A DNA stretch of 64,000 bases from Streptomyces sp. 1331.2 (GTDB taxonomy: Bacteria > Actinomycetota > Actinomycetes > Streptomycetales > Streptomycetaceae), in NCBI RefSeq assembly GCF_900199205.1, contig NZ_OBMJ01000001.1, forward strand, positions 4,033,001 to 4,097,000, given 5' to 3'. Below the pieces are notes generated by a model. The model saw only the letters and a program-made list of their open reading frames with translations. It had not been told where the DNA came from and made no database searches. Of the stretch, positions 55,646-63,639 are shown piece after piece. Every line of letters begins with the position of its first letter. The first letter of the stretch is position 1. The position numbers and the translations under genes are program-made.

Positions 55646-56907
55646 CCGATGTCGTCGTCACCGGGGCCGGGGTGCTCTGCGCCACGGCCCCGGACACCGA
55701 GGCGTTCGCCCGGGCGCTGCGCGCCGGTGCGTCCGGCATCGGGGCGCGCGCGGTCGACGGCGCCCACTCCGAGCTGCGCCCGCGGCTCAGCGCCGACCTG
55801 GCCGGCTTCGACCTGCGGACGGTCGTGGCCGACGCCGACCAGCCGCTGCGCCGCTCGGCGCTGCGGATCGCCGGCCGCTCGCCGTTGTCGGTCCAGGCGT
55901 CGGTGACGGTGGCGCTGGAGGCGTGGGGCCGGGCCGGTCTGCCCGGGGCCGCGGTGCCCGGCGACCGGATCGGGCTGGTCGTGGCCGGCCACAACCTGGG
56001 CGGCCGCTACGCCGAGGAGGTGCGGCCGCGCTACACCACCAGCCCGGTCCACCTGCCGGCCCGCTACCCGCTCCAGTTCATGGACACGGACCACGTGGGC
56101 ACGGTCAGCCAGCTGCTCGGCATCACCGGTGAGGGCTACACCGTCGGCGGGGCGTCGGCCAGCGGCAACGTCGCGATCATCAACGCGGCCCGGCTGGTCG
56201 AGACCGGCGCGGTGGACCTCTGCCTGGTGGTGGGGGCGCTCACGGACCTGTCCGACATGGAACGCCAGGCGTTCTACAACCTCGGCGCGATGGCCGGGAC
56301 GCGGGGCAGGCCCCCGCAGGCCTCCAGCCGGCCGTTCGACGCCGACCGGGAGGGCTTCGTGCCGGGCCAGGGCGCGGCCTGTCTGGTCCTGGAGTCGGCC
56401 GCCTCGGCGCGCGCCCGCGCGGCCGAGGTCTGGGCCCGGCTGGCGGGCTACGCGCTGCGGTTGGACGGGAACGGCCTCGCCGACCCCAGCCTGGCCGGCG
56501 AGGCCGAGGTGATGGCCCGGGCGATCCGGCACGCCGGGCTCACCCCGGACCGGATCGACTACGTCAACGCGCACGGCACCGGCTCGGCGCTGGGCGACGA
56601 GGTGGAGCTGACGGCGCTGCGCACCGTCTTCGGGTCGGGTCCCGGGCAGCCGTGGGTCAACTCCACCAAGGGCCTGGTCGGCCACTGCCTGTGCGCGGCC
56701 GGCGTGGTCGAGGCGGTGGCGAGCCTGCTGCAGATGCGGGACGGTTTCGTCCACCCCAACGCCAACCTGGCCCGGCCGCTCGACGCCGGCGTCCGGCTGG
56801 TGGGAGAGCGGGCGCAGAGCGCGTCGATCGGCCATGCGATGTCCAACGGCTTCGGTTTCGGCGGCTTCAGCACCAGCGTGGTGTTCGGGGCGCCGGACCG
56901 CGGGTGA
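55642..56907 (+). CDS. Stand-alone decarboxylating ketosynthase (Cys-to-Ser, PksF-type)
   Basis: A 421-residue KAS II-like protein whose nucleophile Cys is replaced: the motif is GGASASG with Ser172. The two His remain, in VNAHGTGSALGD and VNSTKGLVGH. In beta-branching cassettes such Ser-type KS proteins do not condense; they decarboxylate malonyl-ACP to acetyl-ACP for HCS. This is the acetyl-donor route and is distinct from the LnmK route that gives propionyl-ACP. The GTG start overlaps the ACP stop. As I recall the lnm cluster, this KS and its ACP are not between lnmM and lnmN, so they look like an addition. Confidence 0.88.
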   Translation: MTDVVVTGAGVLCATAPDTEAFARALRAGASGIGARAVDGAHSELRPRLSADLAGFDLRTVVADADQPLRRSALRIAGRSPLSVQASVTVALEAWGRAGLPGAAVPGDRIGLVVAGHNLGGRYAEEVRPRYTTSPVHLPARYPLQFMDTDHVGTVSQLLGITGEGYTVGGASASGNVAIINAARLVETGAVDLCLVVGALTDLSDMERQAFYNLGAMAGTRGRPPQASSRPFDADREGFVPGQGAACLVLESAASARARAAEVWARLAGYALRLDGNGLADPSLAGEAEVMARAIRHAGLTPDRIDYVNAHGTGSALGDEVELTALRTVFGSGPGQPWVNSTKGLVGHCLCAAGVVEAVASLLQMRDGFVHPNANLARPLDAGVRLVGERAQSASIGHAMSNGFGFGGFSTSVVFGAPDRG

Positions 56908-56924
56908 GAACGGAGAACACGGGG

Positions 56925-57719
56925 ATGAACTCAGCAGTCGCGTCGGCCTGGCTGCCCGGCGGTGCCGGGGCGGCGGGTGAGGGGGCGGCCGTCCGGCTGT
57001 TCTGCTTCGCGCACGCGGGCGGCGGCGCCTCCGCCTACCGGCCGTGGCGCGCGGCGGCGCCGCCCGGAGTCGAGGTCCGCCCGGTGGTCCTGCCGGGGCG
57101 GGAGTCGCGGGTGCGGGAGCTGCCGTTCCGCCGGGTCGAACAGCTGCTGGATCCGCTCTGCGAGGCGCTGGAGCCCTTCCTGGACCGACCGTACGCCTTC
57201 TTCGGGCACAGCCTCGGTTCGCTCCTGGCCTACGAGGTGGCCCGCCGGTTCTCGGCCGGCCCGGGCCGCGGCCCGGAGCTGTTGGTGGTCTCCGGGAGAC
57301 GGGCCCCTCGGCTGCCCACCGACCGGCGGCTCTTCTCCACCCTCCCGGACGCCGAATTCCTGGCCGCCATGGCCGGGTTGGGCGGCACGCCGCCCGAAGT
57401 GCTCGGCGAGCCGCAGCTGCTGAACCTGATGCTGCCGACCCTGCGCGCCGACTTCGAGTTGAACGAGACCTACCGGCCGCTGGCCGGGCCCCGGCTGCGC
57501 TGCCCGATCGCCGCGTACATGGGCGCCGACGACCCCGAGGTGAGCGCACCCGAACTGCTGGCCTGGAGCGGGGAGACCACGGGCGAGTTCACCATGCGGG
57601 TGCTGTCCGGCGGCCACTTCTACCTCAAGGACGAACCCGACGACGTGCTCGGCGCCGTCCGGCAGGATCTCGCCCGGGTGCTGGACCGGGATCACACCCA
57701 GCCGCGGCTGGCGGCGTAG
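56925..57719 (+). CDS. lnmN: Type II thioesterase (LnmN-like)
   Basis: A 264-residue editing thioesterase: FCFAHAGGGASAYRPW near the start, nucleophile motif GHSLGSLLAYE, the TEII segment GTPPEVL and the closing His in LSGGHFYL. It removes aberrant acyl groups from carrier proteins. ATG 56925 is preceded by a GGAGAACACGGGG stretch. It ends the long plus-strand run from 29980, and its last 28 bases overlap the convergent regulator gene at 57692, with no hairpin between. Confidence 0.92.
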   Translation: MNSAVASAWLPGGAGAAGEGAAVRLFCFAHAGGGASAYRPWRAAAPPGVEVRPVVLPGRESRVRELPFRRVEQLLDPLCEALEPFLDRPYAFFGHSLGSLLAYEVARRFSAGPGRGPELLVVSGRRAPRLPTDRRLFSTLPDAEFLAAMAGLGGTPPEVLGEPQLLNLMLPTLRADFELNETYRPLAGPRLRCPIAAYMGADDPEVSAPELLAWSGETTGEFTMRVLSGGHFYLKDEPDDVLGAVRQDLARVLDRDHTQPRLAA

Positions 57720-58720
57720 GCGCCGAACTCGAACCGCGAGCCGGTGCCCGCCTGTTCCATCAGCGCGTGCACGATCCGGCGCACCGTCCGTACCGAGGTG
57801 CCCAGTTGACGGGCAACCGCGTCGTCCTTGGCGCCGGTCGCGAGTGCGCGCAGGACCGCCAGCTCCGCCGGGGTCCGGCCGTCCTCCCGCCGGGTCGACT
57901 CCAGCCGCCGGCCCTGCTGCCAGCGCGTCTCGAACAGAGAGGTCAGCGCCAGCAGCACGGCGGGCTGTCGGACGATCAGACCGCCGCCCGTGCCGGACGG
58001 GTCGTGCGTCAGCACGGCGGTGTGCCCGTCGACAAGGGTCATGCTCAACGGGAGGTCCGGCACCAGTCGGACCTCCGCCCCGGCCCCGGCGGCGGCCCGG
58101 GCACGGCCCAGCCAATCCTCGTCGAAGAGGACCGCCTCCGGGTACACCGTCCGCACCCGTGTCCCAGGGTCGAGCGGGTCGAGGCCGAGGGCGCGGCCGA
58201 CCGCGGGCGCGGCTCCCGAGGGGGCCGGCGCGGAGTCGAAGGTGAGCACCTCGCTCCGGGCGGCCGCGGTCAGTTCCAACAACCGCGCGAACACGGCGGA
58301 CGCGTCCGGAAGCAGCTCGGTGCGCTCCTGGGCGTCCGCGGTGGCCGGTCCGGTTCCGTAAGCGGACAGGATGGTGGAGTAGGTGCTGACCGACTCCTCC
58401 AGGAATTCCTGCCGTTGGCGCAGAATATCCCGTTCCCGTACGAGCAGTTGCCGCATTGCGGTGAGCGGGCCGAGGGCGACCAGGGCGTCGTTTCCGGCGC
58501 CGTAGCGAGACAACAGGCCGAGGTCGCCGAGCCGGCTGAGAATGGCCCGTGCCGCCTCGGGCGGGCAGCCGAGCCTTTCCGCGAAATCCTCCAGGCCGAG
58601 CCCGGGTTGGCCGATCAGCAGGTTGTAGGCGTCCGCGAGTCTTCGAGGGTCATCGAGTTCCTCCACGGGGATTTCACCGGTTGTGCGCAGAACATGTTCG
58701 ACAACGGACCGAGTGGTCAT
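57692..58720 (-). CDS. TrmB-like/LuxR-type transcriptional regulator 1
   Basis: A 342-residue DNA-binding protein. Residues 1-75 look like a winged helix of the TrmB/sugar-specific type, with ERLGCPPEAARAILSRLGDLGLL, and a coiled RQLLVRERDILRQRQEFLEES helix follows. The middle resembles a phospholipase-D-like sensor fold, and the C-terminus is a LuxR/NarL helix-turn-helix (AVARQLGTSVRTVRRIVHALMEQ). Actinomycete regulators of this layout often sit in biosynthetic clusters. It shares its plan with the regulator at 59489-60469. Its ATG overlaps the stop of the small gene 58717-59013 (ATGA). It is a candidate to bind the GTCTGCTC dyads. Confidence 0.82.
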   Translation of the reverse strand: MTTRSVVEHVLRTTGEIPVEELDDPRRLADAYNLLIGQPGLGLEDFAERLGCPPEAARAILSRLGDLGLLSRYGAGNDALVALGPLTAMRQLLVRERDILRQRQEFLEESVSTYSTILSAYGTGPATADAQERTELLPDASAVFARLLELTAAARSEVLTFDSAPAPSGAAPAVGRALGLDPLDPGTRVRTVYPEAVLFDEDWLGRARAAAGAGAEVRLVPDLPLSMTLVDGHTAVLTHDPSGTGGGLIVRQPAVLLALTSLFETRWQQGRRLESTRREDGRTPAELAVLRALATGAKDDAVARQLGTSVRTVRRIVHALMEQAGTGSRFEFGAYAASRGWV

Positions 58721-59013
58721 CCGAGCCACCTGTCGGACTGCTCCGGGAGGGGCGTGGCGACGGTCCAGGCGCCGATCCGGCGAGCCTCGTCGAGGGCCCG
58801 TCGACCGAGGGCCCGGCCGGCGTCCGCGGCTTCGGCGGAACTCTCCACCGCGTGGAAGAAGACGAGTTCGGTGCGCCCCGGCTCGCACTGGATGCTGACG
58901 TGCTCCATGCCGCCACTGCCGGCGGCAACCGCCCGGAGCCAGGCGGCCAGCAGGGGCCCGTCGAGCTCCTCCTGGGACCCTTCGCGCAGCGGCCGGAGCG
59001 TTACCGTGGTCAT
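58717..59013 (-). CDS. Small protein of unknown function, coupled to regulator 1
   Basis: A 98-residue soluble protein (MTTVTLRPLREGSQEELDG...) with no recognised domain. The pattern of two beta strands flanking helices and the EHVSIQCEPGRTELVFFHAVESSAEAADAGRAL segment could be a small ferredoxin-like sensor. The ATG at 59013 is chosen; a GTG at 59019 is possible. The stop overlaps the start of regulator 1, so translation of the two is coupled. The secreted-peptide gene ends 16 bases upstream of it, in the same orientation, so the three may form one unit. Confidence 0.6.
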   Translation of the reverse strand: MTTVTLRPLREGSQEELDGPLLAAWLRAVAAGSGGMEHVSIQCEPGRTELVFFHAVESSAEAADAGRALGRRALDEARRIGAWTVATPLPEQSDRWLG

Positions 59014-59028
59014 CTGCACCGCCGGGCC

Positions 59029-59232
59029 TCAGTCCCAGTTGAGGTTGGACGTGATGGCGGGGGCGATGTCCCAATTCAGGTTGTCCGTGGACATCACGCC
59101 GCCCAGGTTCAGGGTTTCGGCGGACGCGCTGCTGTGCAGCCGGAGGTCGACCGCCCCGACCGCGGCCGGGGCGGCGACGGAAAGCAGAAGACAGAGGACG
59201 GATACCTTGACGAGGCGTGCGGAAGCAGACAT
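59029..59232 (-). CDS. Small secreted peptide with signal sequence and repeated NLNWD motif
   Basis: A 67-residue precursor. The basic start (MSASARLVKV), hydrophobic core (VLCLLLSVAAPAAVGA) and small residues near 25 form a clear Sec signal peptide, leaving about 40 residues. The mature end contains NLNWD twice (STDNLNWDIAP and TSNLNWD, the latter at the very C-terminus). ATG 59232 follows GGGGGAATTC. It is the first gene of a likely operon with the 98-residue protein and regulator 1, and faces regulator 2 across 256 bases. No family is recognised. A signalling or surface role is possible but unproven. Confidence 0.65.
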   Translation of the reverse strand: MSASARLVKVSVLCLLLSVAAPAAVGAVDLRLHSSASAETLNLGGVMSTDNLNWDIAPAITSNLNWD

Positions 59233-59488
59233 GAATTCCCCCATGTGATTCACACTGACTTTGGACGGAGTTTGCTTTTCATCGGCGCCGGATCACTACG
59301 TGGCGCCGGAGTGCGGTGATCTCAGTCTGGCCAACCGTCGTCCCCGGACGGAAGGGGGTGAGCCTGGCACCAAATGCTGACTGGCAACTCAGTGCCAAAC
59401 GGCCCCGAGGGGGGCGAGGTGTAGCTCTCCGGGGCCGGAACGCGGCATGATGTGCCAGGTCAGATCATGAACGGGGGACTGGTAGACC
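59233..59488. promoter_or_regulatory. Divergent intergenic region between the secreted peptide and regulator 2
   Basis: The largest gap in the window (256 bases). It holds promoters for both directions and a GGCGCCGG direct repeat near 59280-59308. A dyad at 59365-59397 joins TGGCAC and GTGCCA across 21 bases, with a further TGGCA inside it. A fourth TGCCA occurs at 59453-59457. The GTCTGCTC dyad is not present here, so these regulators are probably controlled by a different site. Confidence 0.5.
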
Positions 59489-60469
59489 ATGTTGGAGATG
59501 TTGGGTCTCGATGAACGCACCGAGGCCGTCTACCGGGTCATGTTGACCAACCACCGCTGGGGCGTGGCGCAGCTGGCGCACCAGCTGGAGATGTCGGAGG
59601 AGGAGCTCCGGGCGGCCCTGGATCGACTGTCCTCCCTCAAGCTGCTGATCGACTCGTCGACCCAGGGGGAAGTGGCCCCGGTGAACCCGGTGATCGGCCT
59701 GCAGTCCCTGCTCCGCCGGGAAGAGGACGCGCTCCACCGAAGACAGCACGAGTTCGAGCGGTGCAGAATGGCCGCCAACGCGGTGCTGGACGAGTACAGC
59801 AGCCTCTTCACCGACGGCAGTAGGCAGCCGGCCGAGCAGTTGATCGGCATCGACGCCATCCAGGCCCGGATCGAGGACCTGGCGGCCCAGGCGACCTTCG
59901 AGTGCCTCACCCTCAACCCCGGCGGCGCGCAGTCGGCGACCAGCCTGGAGGCGAGCCGGCCCCTGGACCAGGCCGTGATCTCACGCGGCGTCATGATGCG
60001 TACCGTGTACCTCGACAGCGTCCGGAACGACTCGGTCACCGCCGAATACGCGGGCTGGCTGACCGACCTCGGCGGCCAGGTGCGCACCGCGCCGGCCCTG
60101 CCCGTACGGATGCTCGTCATCGACCGCCGGGTGGCCTTGGTGCCGGTCGACCCACAGAACACCCGCAAGGGCGCCGTCCAGCTCACCGGAGCCGGTGTGG
60201 TGGCCGCCCTGGTCTCGCTCTTCGAGTACGTCTGGGAGAGTGCCACCTTGTTCGGCGTCTGCCCGGAGCGCGACGAGCGCGGCCTGATCCCGCAGGAACA
60301 GGAGCTGCTCCGCCTGCTCGCCGACGGCCTCACCGACGCCGCCGCCAGCACCCGGCTCGGGCTCTCGCTTCGCACGGTGCGCCGGATGATGGCCGATCTG
60401 ATGGAGCGGCTCGACGCCCGCAGCCGGTTCGCGGCCGGCCTGCAGGCCGGCCGGCGCGGCTGGCTCTGA
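59489..60469 (+). CDS. TrmB-like/LuxR-type transcriptional regulator 2
   Basis: A 326-residue regulator. The N-terminal winged helix (GLDERTEAVYRVMLTNHRWGVAQLAHQLEMSEEELRAALDRL) is of the TrmB type, followed by a coiled helix (LLRREEDALHRRQHEFERCR), a central domain, and a C-terminal LuxR helix-turn-helix (AASTRLGLSLRTVRRMMADLMERLDARSRF). It ends in GWL, much as regulator 1 ends GWV, so the two are paralogues. The ATG at 59489 lies 14 bases after GGGGGA; ATG 59498 is an alternative. Along with regulator 1 it is a likely pathway-specific controller. Which of the two binds the 22-bp dyads is unknown. Confidence 0.82.
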   Translation: MLEMLGLDERTEAVYRVMLTNHRWGVAQLAHQLEMSEEELRAALDRLSSLKLLIDSSTQGEVAPVNPVIGLQSLLRREEDALHRRQHEFERCRMAANAVLDEYSSLFTDGSRQPAEQLIGIDAIQARIEDLAAQATFECLTLNPGGAQSATSLEASRPLDQAVISRGVMMRTVYLDSVRNDSVTAEYAGWLTDLGGQVRTAPALPVRMLVIDRRVALVPVDPQNTRKGAVQLTGAGVVAALVSLFEYVWESATLFGVCPERDERGLIPQEQELLRLLADGLTDAAASTRLGLSLRTVRRMMADLMERLDARSRFAAGLQAGRRGWL

Positions 60470-60512
60470 GCCTTCTGCACCACCGGACTTGGGGAAGGAG
60501 CGGGTTGGCCCG

Positions 60513-60641
60513 GTGATCGCCCGGGCGCTCGGCGTCTCGCAGCGCACGATGAACCGCAAGGCCACCGACCTGATGCTGCATCAGCTCGGCCCGTCCGACC
60601 TGTCCGGTGCGCCGCCCGCTCAGGGGGCGCAGGCCGGGTAG
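60513..60641 (+). pseudogene. Remnant of a LuxR-type helix-turn-helix C-terminus
   Basis: An open stretch of 42 codons begins VIARALGVSQRTMNRKATDLMLHQLG and ends at TAG 60639. It matches the recognition-helix region of the neighbouring regulators (ARxLGxSxRTxxRxxxDLM) without any N-terminal domain. It is probably a decayed third regulator or a duplication scar at the cluster edge. Translation from the GTG at 60513 is possible but unlikely to give a functional protein. Confidence 0.55.
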
Positions 60642-60676
60642 GACGGACGGGCCGGTCGGCCACTGCCGGTTGCCGG

Positions 60677-60704
60677 TGCGGCAGCTGCTCGGGCCGCTGC
60701 CGCA
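60677..60704. terminator. Hairpin between regulator 2 and the ABC permease (candidate terminator)
   Basis: TGCGGCAGC (60677-60685) pairs perfectly with GCTGCCGCA (60696-60704) across a 10-base loop, in the gap between convergent units. No U tract follows. Confidence 0.5.
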
Positions 60705-60710
60705 GGGCCG

Positions 60711-62711
60711 TTACTGCCGGCCGCTCGCGAGGTCGAGCGGGCGGATCCGCAGCGCCAGCCGGGCCGGGACCAGGCTGGAGACCATGGCGAGGACCAGGCA
60801 GACCGCGGTGGCTCCGGCCAGCGCTCCCCAGGGCAGGTCGAAGGCGGCGGACTGCGCCGGGTCGAGGATGCGGTTCCCGATCAGCAGGACGGTCGCGTAC
60901 TGGGTCAGCAGGGTGACGACCAGGCCGAGGGCCGCCGCGGTGGCGACCACCAGCAGGGTCTCGACCGCGACCACCCGCAGGACCTGGCGGCGGGTGCCGC
61001 CGGTCAGGCGCAGGGTGGCGAAGTCCCGCAGCCGGTCCCCGGTGGACATCATCATCGTGTTGACGATCGCGATCAGCGCGTAGAGCAGGGCCGGGCCGAG
61101 GATCGCCAGCATCGCGATCCAGCCGTTCTTCGTGGTCCGGTCGTTGTGCGCCCCGATCCACTGCGCGCCGGTGGTGGCCCGGGCCGCGCTGCCGCCCAGC
61201 GCGGCCGTGACCTGCTCGGGGCTCGCCCCGGTGCCCAGGTAGGCGACCGACACGGCGCTCGGGCCGGTGGCGGTGCTCGGGCCGGGAACGGCCTCGCGCG
61301 GGACGACGATCTCCGGCAGGTGCGGCAGCAGGTGGCGGACCCGGGCGACCAGCCGCAGTTGCACCTGGGTGCCGTCCGCGAGCCGGGCGTTCAGGGTGTC
61401 GCCGACGTGCCAGCCGAAGACCCGCGCCATGTCGTCGGAGACGGCGACCGTCCGGCCGTGCAGGTCTTCCAGGGAGCCGCCCTCGGTGCTGAGGTTCCAG
61501 GCCGTCCGCAGGTCGCCGTCGACGGCCAGGCCGTCCTCCGGGATCGGCAGGTCGTTCGGGCGGCCGGGGGCGGGCTGCTGGTCCGGGGTGGCCAGTCCGT
61601 CGAACCGTACGGTCGTCGCCGTGGTCAGCCGGGCGTCGGGCAGGGCGGCCAGGGCGCGCAGGGCCTCGGCGGGCACGCCGCGGCCGTCGGAGGGCTCGAT
61701 CACGTACCCGGCCTTGAGGGCGGCGCGGCCCTGAGCGGCCATCGCGTCGGCGAAGGCCACCGTGCCGCCGACCACCGAGCCGGCCAGGCCGATCACCAGG
61801 AACACCGGGGTGGCCGTGGAGACGGTGCGGCGGATCGCGGCGAGGGCGTTCTGCCGGGCGATCAGCCCGGCGGCGCCGGGCAGCAGCGGGACGAGCACGG
61901 TGAACAGCCGCACCAGCGGCGGCACCAGCACCGGGGCGATCAGCACGATGGCGAGCACCGCCATCACGTCGAAGAGCAGGGCCCACTGCGGGGTGGTCTC
62001 CGGGTCGCGGGACTGCGGGTCGGCCAGCATCGACGCGGGCATCGCGATGAAGGTCCACAGGGTGTAGCCGAAGACGCCGAGGAAGAGGACCGCGGCCACC
62101 CAACGGGCGACCGGCATCACCTTCTTGTCGACGGCGACCTCGTTGAGCGCCTCCACCGGCCGCACCCGGCCCGCTCGGCGGGAGGCCGCGTAGGCGCCGA
62201 GCAGGGCGACCACCAGGCCGCCCGAGGCGGCGAACAGCAGTGGCAGCGGGGCGGGCTCGGCGTGGAAGCCGCTCGGCGCGGCGCCCTGGTCGACCAGCCA
62301 GGCGGCGATCGCCGGGGCGACCAGCAGGCCGATCGCGCAGCCCGAGACCGCGGCGGCCAGCGCCACCACCAGGGCCTCGCCGAGGACCAGCGCGCGCACC
62401 TGCCGCGGGGTCGCGCCGACGGCGCGCAGCATCGCCGTCTCCTGGCGGCGCTGGGCGACGGCGAAGGCGAAGGTCGAGGAGACCACGAACACCGAGACGA
62501 AGCCGGCCATCGCGGCCATGAAGCCCACCAGCTTGTGCAGCGAGGGCGCGCCGGGCAGCGAGTCCTCGCCCATGGTGGTGTTCAGCAGCAGGCCGGCGGC
62601 GGACATCACCGCGACGCCGAGGGCGAGCGCGACGAAGGAGCCGACGAAGGCCGGCCACCGCCGCCGCATCGAGACGGCGGCGATCGGCAGCAGGAGCCGG
62701 AAGCCGTTCAT
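60711..62711 (-). CDS. MacB/FtsX-type ABC transporter permease
   Basis: A 666-residue membrane protein with the FtsX layout. One N-terminal transmembrane helix comes before residue 45. Three helices and an FtsX domain (TFAFAVAQRRQETAMLRAVGATPRQV) follow, then a middle pair, a large extracytoplasmic part (about 370-520), and a second FtsX domain with LRDFATLRLTGGTRRQVLRVV and three final helices. Both RxxAxLRxxGxTxxQ coupling motifs are present. Its ATG overlaps the stop of the ATPase gene (ATGA at 62708-62711). In Streptomyces such pairs often export peptides or lipids or form a resistance pump. A role in exporting the cluster product is possible by position only. Confidence 0.9.
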   Translation of the reverse strand: MNGFRLLLPIAAVSMRRRWPAFVGSFVALALGVAVMSAAGLLLNTTMGEDSLPGAPSLHKLVGFMAAMAGFVSVFVVSSTFAFAVAQRRQETAMLRAVGATPRQVRALVLGEALVVALAAAVSGCAIGLLVAPAIAAWLVDQGAAPSGFHAEPAPLPLLFAASGGLVVALLGAYAASRRAGRVRPVEALNEVAVDKKVMPVARWVAAVLFLGVFGYTLWTFIAMPASMLADPQSRDPETTPQWALLFDVMAVLAIVLIAPVLVPPLVRLFTVLVPLLPGAAGLIARQNALAAIRRTVSTATPVFLVIGLAGSVVGGTVAFADAMAAQGRAALKAGYVIEPSDGRGVPAEALRALAALPDARLTTATTVRFDGLATPDQQPAPGRPNDLPIPEDGLAVDGDLRTAWNLSTEGGSLEDLHGRTVAVSDDMARVFGWHVGDTLNARLADGTQVQLRLVARVRHLLPHLPEIVVPREAVPGPSTATGPSAVSVAYLGTGASPEQVTAALGGSAARATTGAQWIGAHNDRTTKNGWIAMLAILGPALLYALIAIVNTMMMSTGDRLRDFATLRLTGGTRRQVLRVVAVETLLVVATAAALGLVVTLLTQYATVLLIGNRILDPAQSAAFDLPWGALAGATAVCLVLAMVSSLVPARLALRIRPLDLASGRQ

Positions 62712-63535
62712 CGGGAGCCGCCGTCCGTGCGGGCGGCTTCCGCGGAGCGGGTGCTCTGCGCTGTGCGGGTGCTCTGCGCCGTACGGGCGGTGGCTCCCGC
62801 GCGGGCGTCCTCCAGTGCGGCCATCCGGCCGGCAACGGTCTGCGGGTCGGGCTCGACCAGTTGGTCGACCACCCGGCCGTCGGCGAGGAAGAGGACGGTG
62901 TCGGCGTAGGAGGCGGCCACCGGGTCGTGGGTGACCATGATGGTGCTCTGGCCCTGCTCGTCCACCAGGGAGCGCAGCAGGGTCAGCACCTCGCGGCTGC
63001 TGGAGCTGTCCAGGGCGCCGGTGGGCTCGTCCGCGAAGAGCACCCGGGGGGCGGAGATCAGCGCCCGGGCGATCGCCACCCGCTGCTGCTGGCCGCCGGA
63101 CATCTGCGAGGGCAGGTGGCCGGTCCGCTCGCCCAGGCCCACCTGGGCCAGCGCGGCCCGGACCCGGGCCGGGTCGGGTCTGCGGCCGGCCAGCCGCAGG
63201 GGCAGGCCGACGTTCTGCTCGGCGGTCAGGGCGCCGAGCAGGTTGAAGGCCTGGAACACGAAGCCCAGGCGCTCGCGGCGCAGTCGGGTCAGGGCGGTCT
63301 CGTCGAGGCCGCCGAGGTCGACGCCGTCGACGACGACGCTGCCGGAGTCGGGGAGGTCGAGCCCGGCGGCGCACTGGAGCAGGGTGCTCTTGCCGGAGCC
63401 GGAGGGGCCCATCACTGCGGTGAAGCTGCCGCGGGCGAACCCGACGGTGACCGAGTCCAGGGCAGTGACGGTGTTCGGGCCGGATCCGTAGGAACGGGTG
63501 ACCTGTTCCAGGCGTACTACATCGTTGTCATTCAT
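62708..63535 (-). CDS. ABC transporter ATP-binding protein (MacB/LolD-like)
   Basis: A 275-residue ATPase: Walker A GPSGSGKST near residue 43, Q-loop FVFQAFNLL, signature SGGQQQRVAIARAL, Walker B VLFADEPTGALD, and switch His in MVTHD. Ala/Thr/Arg-rich repeats (ARTAQSTRTAQST) at the C-terminus form a tail not needed for ATPase activity. It drives the FtsX-type permease encoded next. ATG 63535 follows CTAGGAAATGG. Confidence 0.93.
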   Translation of the reverse strand: MNDNDVVRLEQVTRSYGSGPNTVTALDSVTVGFARGSFTAVMGPSGSGKSTLLQCAAGLDLPDSGSVVVDGVDLGGLDETALTRLRRERLGFVFQAFNLLGALTAEQNVGLPLRLAGRRPDPARVRAALAQVGLGERTGHLPSQMSGGQQQRVAIARALISAPRVLFADEPTGALDSSSSREVLTLLRSLVDEQGQSTIMVTHDPVAASYADTVLFLADGRVVDQLVEPDPQTVAGRMAALEDARAGATARTAQSTRTAQSTRSAEAARTDGGSR

Positions 63536-63639
63536 GATGATCCATTTCCTAGCAGGTCATCAGCCCTGCCAGGCCGCCGGAGCGTGGCGGATTGGCGCCA
63601 CCGGCGGGCCCCGGCCCCGCGGCCCGGCACCCGGGCGGC

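Noticed and set aside
55642-56907. KS with Ser at the active site as a broken gene
   Set aside because: Frame, length and both His are intact, and Cys-to-Ser KS proteins are a known functional class in beta-branching cassettes.
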